40,450 nt of DNA from the NCBI GenBank assembly GCA_019747875.1, contig JAIEQI010000113.1, positions 1 to 40,450 of the forward strand, in the 5' to 3' direction. The first letter of the stretch is position 1. Each line of letters opens with the position of its first letter. This stretch comes from Candidatus Obscuribacterales bacterium (GTDB lineage Bacteria; Cyanobacteriota; Vampirovibrionia; Obscuribacterales; Obscuribacteraceae). The notes beneath the pieces are model-generated. The model had not been told where the DNA came from and did no database searches. It saw only the letters and a program-made list of their open reading frames with translations. Position numbers and translations under genes: made by a program. Of the stretch, positions 35,329 to 40,450 are shown piece after piece.

Positions 35329-35670
35329 TCACACTATACTCAGAAGCAGAACGCAATCGGCTGCTTTTACTGCAATCCGATTGTTATCAGGATGAAAGTA
35401 AAACTCAGCAAGTCCCTTGTATTGGAAATTTGCCTTGCTTGCGGAAACGCATTTAGCGCTCGTCTTTAGCTCCTGACCTGATTCGTCAGAGACGTTGATA
35501 TTGCAGCGCTTAGCACCCATCATCGAGACCCAGATATCTAGCTGACCTCGCTGTGCTGGCATGGACTCTATCAAGCGCCTGGCTTCTGCAAGCGGCGCAA
35601 AGACTTTGATAAAGAGAAACAGGATCAGTCCGGCGACCGGCATCAACAGTAAATGCAATTCAATATTCAT
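35329..35670 (-). CDS. Small membrane-anchored protein (113 aa), intact paralogue
   Basis: A single N-terminal membrane helix (about 6-25), a short basic/helical stretch (EARRLIES), and a beta-rich C-terminal domain of about 65 residues (QLDIWVSMMG, NINVSDESG, FQYKGLAEFYFHPDNN, CVLLLSIV). Family not recognised. It lies 13 bases upstream of its frameshifted paralogue on the same strand, so the pair is a tandem duplication. Anchor plus small beta domain suggests an envelope role; orientation is not resolved. AGG occurs upstream of the ATG at 35670. Confidence 0.65.
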   Translation of the reverse strand: MNIELHLLLMPVAGLILFLFIKVFAPLAEARRLIESMPAQRGQLDIWVSMMGAKRCNINVSDESGQELKTSAKCVSASKANFQYKGLAEFYFHPDNNRIAVKAADCVLLLSIV

Positions 35671-35868
35671 CTGCGTGCCTACGTTAATCCACGAATAGTT
35701 TTACAGCATTGAATCAATTTCGAAAATGGTCGGCCAAGGCAAAAAGCGAATTGGATAGACAAAGCGGCGAACGAATCATTAAAGCATTGCTTCCGAGTGA
35801 AGAAAGCGCGGAATAGACCTTTCGGCTCCTGCTAAGGCTTTCCGGACGCGACGCCGCATGGACCCAGG

Positions 35869-35877
35869 TGCTATACT
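35869..35877 (+). promoter_or_regulatory. Extended -10 promoter for the YtxH operon
   Basis: TG-C-TATACT is a good extended -10 element, 55 bases ahead of the ATG at 35933 and followed by a plausible leader with AAGGAG. No good -35 is seen, as is common for extended -10 promoters. The rest of the 262-bp gap after the 113-aa gene shows nothing else. Confidence 0.5.
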
Positions 35878-35932
35878 CCACTAGGAGCTTGATTCTGGAG
35901 AACCTCGCTTCAGACGTTGCAAGGAGATAAGC

Positions 35933-36304
35933 ATGGGCAAAAACTGTTCCTACCTGTCTAATCGGGAATCCGACTCAGGTTTCGGATTGGGTTCGTGGCT
36001 AATCGGCTTGTTCATCGGAGCATTGGGCGGTGCAACCGTCGCATTGCTGACCGCACCGAAGTCAGGAAAAGAACTGCGTGGCGATTTGCAAGAAGGCGCA
36101 CGTGCGCTGCCGGAGAAAGTCAGCGAGCTTATGGACGATACTCTTGACCTCTACGCTTCCGGTGTTAACTACGCTCAACTGGCAGTCGAAGAACAAAGCA
36201 TGCGTGTAAAGCGTGCTGTTGCGGCCGGTAAATTGGCTGCAGCCAAGAAGAGAGAAGAGCTCGACTACAGCAGCTCAACTGTATTGCCTTTCCAACACCA
36301 CTAG
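35933..36304 (+). CDS. YtxH domain protein
   Basis: 123 residues. After a short polar N-terminus comes a single membrane helix (about 22-42, GSWLIGLFIGALGGATVALL) and directly the YtxH signature TAPKSGKELR, then an amphipathic helical tail. YtxH proteins (Pfam PF12732) are small membrane proteins linked to stress in Bacillus; the molecular role is unclear. AAGGAG lies nine bases before the ATG. It starts a run of YtxH, DUF948, YtxH, pseudouridine synthase and rodZ with gaps of 6 to 9 bases or overlap. Confidence 0.85.
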   Translation: MGKNCSYLSNRESDSGFGLGSWLIGLFIGALGGATVALLTAPKSGKELRGDLQEGARALPEKVSELMDDTLDLYASGVNYAQLAVEEQSMRVKRAVAAGKLAAAKKREELDYSSSTVLPFQHH

Positions 36305-36313
36305 GAGCCAAGC

Positions 36314-36751
36314 GTGGATCCAGCCGCAGTGATTAATTTTGCGGTCGCTGCCGCCCTGATTTTCTTGGCGGTTTCATTGACCTTGCTGGTAACTTCAGTA
36401 ATGCCACTCTTAAAACAGGGGCAAGATACACTGGCGTCGATTCGCCGTTTGAGCGATACCATCGACAAAGAAATTCCTCCGACACTCACCGAACTTCGCG
36501 GTGTCATGGATGGAGTAAATCAAATTCGCGCACTAACTGCCGCACGCGTACAGGAAGTCGGAACTAAAGCCGAGGAAGTTGCAGGCAGTGTGCAAACGAT
36601 TGTGGGATCCGCCAAGAAAGAGTCAACCGTTGCGACACACGGTTTGATGGCTGGACTAAAGTCCTACTTTTTTGGCAACAAAGAAACAGACGGAGATGCA
36701 GAAAAAGCATTGTTGAACAGGGAGCGGAAAAATGTCGAACTCAAGCACTAG
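36314..36751 (+). CDS. DUF948-like membrane-anchored coiled-coil protein
   Basis: 145 residues from GTG 36314, preceded by TAGGAG. An N-terminal membrane helix (about 5-28), then a long amphipathic helix (MPLLKQGQDTLASIRRLSDTIDKEIPPTLTELRGVMDGVNQ) typical of DUF948, in which hydrophobic residues are spaced for bundling. The function of the family is unknown; its genes are often next to YtxH genes, as here on both sides. The C-terminus is polar and probably disordered. The last 20 bases overlap the following YtxH gene, so the two are translationally coupled. Confidence 0.8.
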   Translation: MDPAAVINFAVAAALIFLAVSLTLLVTSVMPLLKQGQDTLASIRRLSDTIDKEIPPTLTELRGVMDGVNQIRALTAARVQEVGTKAEEVAGSVQTIVGSAKKESTVATHGLMAGLKSYFFGNKETDGDAEKALLNRERKNVELKH

Positions 36752-37076
36752 ATTTTTAGAAGGACTCTTGCTCGGAGGAATCCTGGGTTTCTTAGGCGGC
36801 ATTTTGTTTGCGCCGAAATCCGGCAAAGAACTGCGCCGCGAATTAGCTGAAGGCTCAGATGAGCTGTATAAGAACGCTAGCACCGGAATCTCAGATTTCA
36901 AAGATCGCGGACAGCAGGCCGTTCAAGATCTGCAAAGCCGTGGCGATGCTGCTATCAAACAAGCGACCGCACAATTTCAAGAAACACGCGACCAGCTCAG
37001 CCAGAAGCTCCAGGAGCTAGGCGGCAAGTCCGGCAAGATTGGCGTTCAAGAGCCTGAATCAGCACAACACATGTAA
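36732..37076 (+). CDS. Second YtxH domain protein
   Basis: 114 residues, a paralogue of the YtxH protein at 35933: membrane helix at about 9-26 (LEGLLLGGILGFLGGILF) then APKSGKELRREL, then a long amphipathic helix with repeated A/Q/L patterns to about residue 95. It starts inside the DUF948 gene (20-base overlap) with GGGAGCGG upstream, and ends six bases before the pseudouridine synthase gene. Confidence 0.87.
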   Translation: MSNSSTRFLEGLLLGGILGFLGGILFAPKSGKELRRELAEGSDELYKNASTGISDFKDRGQQAVQDLQSRGDAAIKQATAQFQETRDQLSQKLQELGGKSGKIGVQEPESAQHM

Positions 37077-37082
37077 TTTTCC

Positions 37083-37802
37083 ATGCGCTTGAACCAGGCA
37101 ATAGCTCGGACCGGATATTGTGCACGGCGCAAAGCGGACGAACTGATTGCGGCAGGCAAAGTGAAAGTAAATGGCGAAGTCGTAATGGATTTCAGCCGCC
37201 AGATCGATCCCGACTCAGACGATCTGGTAGTTGAAGGTAAAAGGCTCTCGTTTTCGCATTCTATATATATCGCGATGAACAAACCGCCTGGAGTCGTGAC
37301 GACGATGTCTGATGAGTCTGGTCGCGAGACCGTAATCGATTTGCTACCGGGCAAACTAAAATCGCTTCGCCCAGTCGGTCGTCTTGACATGTATTCGGAG
37401 GGATTGCTTATCCTGACCAACGATGGTCATCTAGCTCAGCGACTCACTCACCCCTCAATGCATTTGCTCAAAACATATGAGGTCGAAGTGCGTGGAACTA
37501 TAAGCGACAAGCATTTGCAAATGATGGCTTCAGGCGTCGAATTGGAAGACGGAAGAACTCTTCCGGCCAAAGTTAAGCTAATATCGCGAAATAAAACTTA
37601 TAGCGAATTTGAAATTTCTATCAGGGAAGGGCGCAACAGGCAGATTCGGCGGATGTGTTCTCTTCTTGGATATTCAGTAGTTCGCTTGCGGCGACTGGGG
37701 ATAGGTATGTTACGATTGGGACTGATACCCACCGGCTCATGGCGATATTTAACAGATGCTGAAGTCAGGTTACTTTTCCCCAAACAAAAACGAACGGACT
37801 GA
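37083..37802 (+). CDS. rluB: Pseudouridine synthase of the RsuA/RluB family
   Basis: Makes pseudouridine in ribosomal RNA. 239 residues: an S4 RNA-binding domain (about 1-58, MRLNQAIARTGYCARRKADELI), then the catalytic domain with MNKPPGVVTT, active-site D102 in GRLDMYSEGLLILTNDG, and the C-terminal REGRNRQIRRMC. Length and domain order fit RluB/RsuA/RluE; which rRNA site it modifies is not decidable by eye, so the symbol is tentative. It starts six bases after the YtxH gene and is followed eight bases later by rodZ. Confidence 0.93.
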   Translation: MRLNQAIARTGYCARRKADELIAAGKVKVNGEVVMDFSRQIDPDSDDLVVEGKRLSFSHSIYIAMNKPPGVVTTMSDESGRETVIDLLPGKLKSLRPVGRLDMYSEGLLILTNDGHLAQRLTHPSMHLLKTYEVEVRGTISDKHLQMMASGVELEDGRTLPAKVKLISRNKTYSEFEISIREGRNRQIRRMCSLLGYSVVRLRRLGIGMLRLGLIPTGSWRYLTDAEVRLLFPKQKRTD

Positions 37803-37809
37803 CGATACG

Positions 37810-38820
37810 ATGTCGTTAGCAAACATAGGTCAAAAGCTCAAATCAGCCCGCGAAGCGCAGGGGCTGAGCCTGATTCAGGTATACGAGCGCACCAAGATTC
37901 CGATCAATCACTTGCAATCGGTCGAGCAAGGAGACACGGACGACTTACCCGAGCCGGTCTTTATATTTGGCTTCATCAAACGCTACGCCGAATGCGTCGG
38001 TCTTGACGGACAGGTTCTGGCTGATGAATATCGCTCGCATGTCGACTCCGGCAGCAACGGGCGCGGGCGCAAAGAAGCGACCCCTTACTACGCATCCAAC
38101 GACTACGCCGTAAAATCAAAACCCCGCGTCAGCACGCCAACCTACAAACTATGGCTGTTCAACGCGCTAATCATCATTGGTGTGGTGGGAACCATCACCT
38201 GGTTTGTCAATATGCAGCAAAACAATATTGCCAATCAACCTGATCCAAGTTTAATGAGTTTAAGAAACGCAACACGCGGACTTGCTCCGGTTGCGCCTCA
38301 ACCAAACCAACCGGCACCAAATACAACACCGGTTCAAGCACCACAAGACACATCTCAAAAACTGTCGCTTTCCGCTACCAGACACGTCTGGGTCGAAGTC
38401 AAGCGAATCAGTAATGGCGAGAGTGTATTCACCGGATATCTTGAGCAAGGTGATCGTCGCGATTTTGAAGATCCGCAAGGATTGATCGTACGCGCAGGGG
38501 ATGGGGGTAGCTTGTCAGTAGACAACCGGGGTAAAATTGAGACCTTCGGATTGCCTGGCAAGGTTACTGAACGTCAGTTCCTTTCGCCGGTCGCTTCAAG
38601 CGGCAGTCCGGCCTCGGGCTCAACAAGCTCCACAGGCTCGGGCAGCGTCTTGAATGCTACAGGAAGCAGCACATATCGTGCGCCGGTAGTTCGACGCCCA
38701 AGACGCGTCGTACAACAATCCGATACGCCCAGAGTTCGTCGTGAAACACCGCGACGCTACGATTCGGGACCGACCACGGCTCCATCGAGATACTCTGAAG
38801 GGCGTTTGGACTCAGACTAA
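37810..38820 (+). CDS. rodZ: Cell-shape protein RodZ
   Basis: RodZ links MreB to the membrane and to the elongation machinery. 336 residues from ATG 37810. An N-terminal helix-turn-helix of the HTH_25 type (about 1-75: IGQKLKSAREAQGLSL, YERTKIPINHLQSVEQGD, FIFGFIKRYAECVGLD), a basic juxtamembrane segment, one membrane helix at 113-133, a Pro/Gln-rich periplasmic linker, then a DUF4115 beta domain (about 195-265: RHVWVEVKRISNG, GYLEQGDRRDF). A Ser/Thr/Gly/Arg-rich tail of about 65 residues follows. An upstream ATG at 37756 lies within the pseudouridine synthase gene and lacks family support. It serves the same elongasome as the mre operon about 25 kb away. Confidence 0.92.
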   Translation: MSLANIGQKLKSAREAQGLSLIQVYERTKIPINHLQSVEQGDTDDLPEPVFIFGFIKRYAECVGLDGQVLADEYRSHVDSGSNGRGRKEATPYYASNDYAVKSKPRVSTPTYKLWLFNALIIIGVVGTITWFVNMQQNNIANQPDPSLMSLRNATRGLAPVAPQPNQPAPNTTPVQAPQDTSQKLSLSATRHVWVEVKRISNGESVFTGYLEQGDRRDFEDPQGLIVRAGDGGSLSVDNRGKIETFGLPGKVTERQFLSPVASSGSPASGSTSSTGSGSVLNATGSSTYRAPVVRRPRRVVQQSDTPRVRRETPRRYDSGPTTAPSRYSEGRLDSD

Positions 38821-38821
38821 G

Positions 38822-38854
38822 CTCAGCCGTTCTGGCTGAGATCCAGCCAGGAGG
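38822..38854 (+). promoter_or_regulatory. Alternative hairpins next to the rimO ribosome-binding site
   Basis: CTCAGCC (38822-38828) pairs with GGCTGAG (38834-38840), directly after the rodZ stop. The first five bases of the second arm, GGCTG, can instead pair with CAGCC (38844-38848), which abuts the AGGAGG at 38849-38854. The two structures exclude each other. This could be coincidence, a rodZ transcript end, or control of rimO translation. Confidence 0.4.
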
Positions 38855-38863
38855 CATTTTCAT

Positions 38864-40336
38864 ATGTTGCAAAACCCCAAATTCGGGGTCGTCTCGCTCG
38901 GTTGCCCCAAGAATCAGACCGACACAGAAGTCATGCTGGGCTTACTAAAGGAAGCCGGCTTCGATCTGACATTCGATAACGACGAGGCGGACATCTGCCT
39001 GGTGAACACTTGCTCATTTATCGAAGATGCGCGACGAGAATCTGTACGCAACATCGTCGATCTTGCCTCTGACGGCAAGCAATTGATTGTGGCTGGTTGC
39101 CTGGCTCAGCACTTCAAGGATGAGCTATTGGATGAGCTTCCAGAAGCCCGGGCAGTCGTTGGCACAGGTGATATTCACAAGATCGTGGACATTGCAAAAG
39201 CGATTGTTGCCGATTCCAGCTTGCGCATCGTGCAAGTATCAGCAACACCGAACGATCACATCGATGACGTTATGCCTCGTGTATCAACGTCCGTCGGAGC
39301 ATCATCCTACTTGAAGATCGCTGAAGGATGCGACCACGCGTGCACCTTCTGTATTATTCCGATGCTGCGCGGGAAATTCCGTTCGAGATCAATTGATTCG
39401 CTTGTGCAAGAAGCGAAGATTTTGGTTGCAGCCGGTACGCAGGAAATCATTTTGGTATCACAAGATTCGAGCTACTACGGCTTGGATCTTTATGGTCGTT
39501 TCGCGCTTCCGGAGCTGCTCGAAGCCCTGCACGAAATCGAGGGTCTGGAGTGGATTCGTATCATGTACTTCTACCCGACCGAAACCAATCGAGTATTGCT
39601 TGAAACAATGGCGAGACTACCGAAAGTCGTGAAGTACGTTGACATACCGCTTCAGCACAGCCATCCGGAAGTATTGAAAGCGATGGCTCGTCCATTGAAT
39701 CCAGAAAAGTGCGTCGATCTAATCCGTGAAATTCTTCCTGAAGCTGCTATTCGCTCCACGTTTATCGTCGGATTCCCTGGTGAAACAGACGAACACTTTG
39801 AGCACCTGCATGAGTTCATCAAGAAGCACAAGTTTGATCGCCTTGGAGTCTTCACCTATTCCAAACAAACTGAAGTTCCAAGCGGCAACATGAAGGGGCA
39901 AATTGCCCAGAAAGTGAAGAAGATTCGCCGCAACAAAATCATGGAAACGCAGCATGAAATCTCATATGCGCGTAACCAAGCATTGGTTGGCAAAGAGCTC
40001 GATGTTCTGCTTGAAGGATACGATGAAGTGAAGGAGTTGTACTACGGTCGCAGCCAGTGGGATGCCCCGCAGATCGACAACACCGTTTACGTTTCACCAG
40101 AAGGCATCGACCACGACTACCTCGGCGACATCGTTAAGGTAAAAATCGACGAAGCCAAGCCCTACGATCTATTTGGCACAATTGCGAGCGCCACCACCTG
40201 CAGTGACAATTGCGCTGACACGAAAATCGCTTCTCAAAGCGAATCTGGCAAGCAGTCGACAGTTACCGAACAGCCCCCAGCGAGCGAAACCAAGGCTGTT
40301 AAGGCCAAGAAGGAACTCCGAGCCGTGTCAATTTAG
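38864..40336 (+). CDS. rimO: Ribosomal protein uS12 methylthiotransferase RimO
   Basis: Radical-SAM enzyme that adds a methylthio group to an aspartate of ribosomal protein uS12. 490 residues: MTTase N-domain with cluster ligands C14, C50 and C79; radical-SAM core with C156-x3-C160-x2-C163 (CDHACTFC), then the TRAM domain at about 370-445. The sequence SLGCPKN near the start is the RimO form. A polar Ser/Thr/Lys-rich tail of about 45 residues beyond TRAM is extra to the usual 430-450 length and probably disordered. AGGAGG sits nine bases before the ATG. Confidence 0.96.
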   Translation: MLQNPKFGVVSLGCPKNQTDTEVMLGLLKEAGFDLTFDNDEADICLVNTCSFIEDARRESVRNIVDLASDGKQLIVAGCLAQHFKDELLDELPEARAVVGTGDIHKIVDIAKAIVADSSLRIVQVSATPNDHIDDVMPRVSTSVGASSYLKIAEGCDHACTFCIIPMLRGKFRSRSIDSLVQEAKILVAAGTQEIILVSQDSSYYGLDLYGRFALPELLEALHEIEGLEWIRIMYFYPTETNRVLLETMARLPKVVKYVDIPLQHSHPEVLKAMARPLNPEKCVDLIREILPEAAIRSTFIVGFPGETDEHFEHLHEFIKKHKFDRLGVFTYSKQTEVPSGNMKGQIAQKVKKIRRNKIMETQHEISYARNQALVGKELDVLLEGYDEVKELYYGRSQWDAPQIDNTVYVSPEGIDHDYLGDIVKVKIDEAKPYDLFGTIASATTCSDNCADTKIASQSESGKQSTVTEQPPASETKAVKAKKELRAVSI

Positions 40337-40344
40337 GACCTGCG

Positions 40345-40369
40345 CTTTGCGGTCCCAGCGCCCGCAAAG
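40345..40369 (+). terminator. Hairpin after rimO
   Basis: CTTTGCGG (40345-40352) and CCGCAAAG (40362-40369) form an 8-bp stem with a 9-base loop, nine bases after the rimO stop. A second small hairpin, GGTCT/AGACC, follows at 40371-40384. There is no T-run, so intrinsic termination is uncertain. Confidence 0.5.
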
Positions 40370-40390
40370 TGGTCTGATGAGACCGAATCC

Positions 40391-40450
40391 GCTGAACGTC
40401 CCGTAGGGAGCGCGAACGTCCTGTATGGAGCGCGAACGTCCTGTATGGAG
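40391..40450. repeat. 20-bp tandem repeat reaching the right edge
   Basis: The unit GGAGCGCGAACGTCCTGTAT occurs at 40407-40426 and 40427-40446, a fifth of a unit follows at 40447-40450, and a degenerate copy precedes at 40391-40406. The GGAGCGCG-AC-TC start is like the class 1 palindromic elements. The array runs out of the window, so its length is unknown. Confidence 0.9.

Overview
The window is a piece of bacterial chromosome dominated by housekeeping and envelope genes, with 36 intact protein-coding genes, one frameshifted gene and one 48-codon small gene. No prophage, transposase, CRISPR array, rRNA or convincing tRNA gene is visible. The best guess for the host is a non-photosynthetic relative of Cyanobacteria (Melainabacteria/Vampirovibrionia, perhaps Obscuribacterales-like). 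This is an inference. It rests on a short cyanobacterial-style Hfq, Hanks-type kinases with an HRD-x-TPDNL catalytic loop, a diderm-type envelope set (MreBCD, PBP2, RodZ, RlpA) and many short palindromic repeats between genes, with no photosynthesis genes. No 16S gene is present to settle it.

Left part (1-11.4 kb): a 28-bp tandem repeat at the edge, then a membrane Ser/Thr kinase with a chemoreceptor-like sensor half, a small hypothetical gene, a DUF1189 membrane protein, an M20 dipeptidase, a carotenoid/hopanoid-type glycosyltransferase, a 530-bp gap that may encode a structured RNA, a small holin-family-4 membrane protein, ispF, a fused biotin carboxylase/biotin carrier protein, a 3-hydroxyacyl-CoA dehydrogenase and hfq.

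Middle (11.4-24 kb): a 530-bp repeat-rich gap leads into the cell-shape operon mreB-mreC-mreD-mrdA (elongasome), followed by rlpA. After these come a TPR-SUKH protein on the other strand, a secreted coiled-coil protein with a VOC enzyme and a PH-like membrane protein, a small secreted protein, and a DNA-alkylation repair pair (Ada/AlkA fusion plus ogt).

Right part (24-40.4 kb): a 669-aa protein of unknown family with helical repeats and an HELGH metalloprotease motif, a 48-aa membrane peptide, a papain-like (NlpC/P60-type) protein with a Gln/Arg/Trp/Pro-rich N-terminus, a tandem universal stress protein, two overlapping paralogous membrane kinases, metG, coaBC, a pair of small membrane paralogues of which one is frameshifted, and a tight run YtxH - DUF948 - YtxH - pseudouridine synthase - rodZ - rimO.

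Themes: cell-wall elongation appears twice (mreBCD-mrdA and rodZ, about 25 kb apart), and three Hanks-type kinases suggest phospho-signalling at the membrane. The least explained items are the HELGH protein, the putative structured RNA at 6584-6748, the kinase with an orphan HAMP-like tail, and the frameshifted paralogue at 34976-35315.
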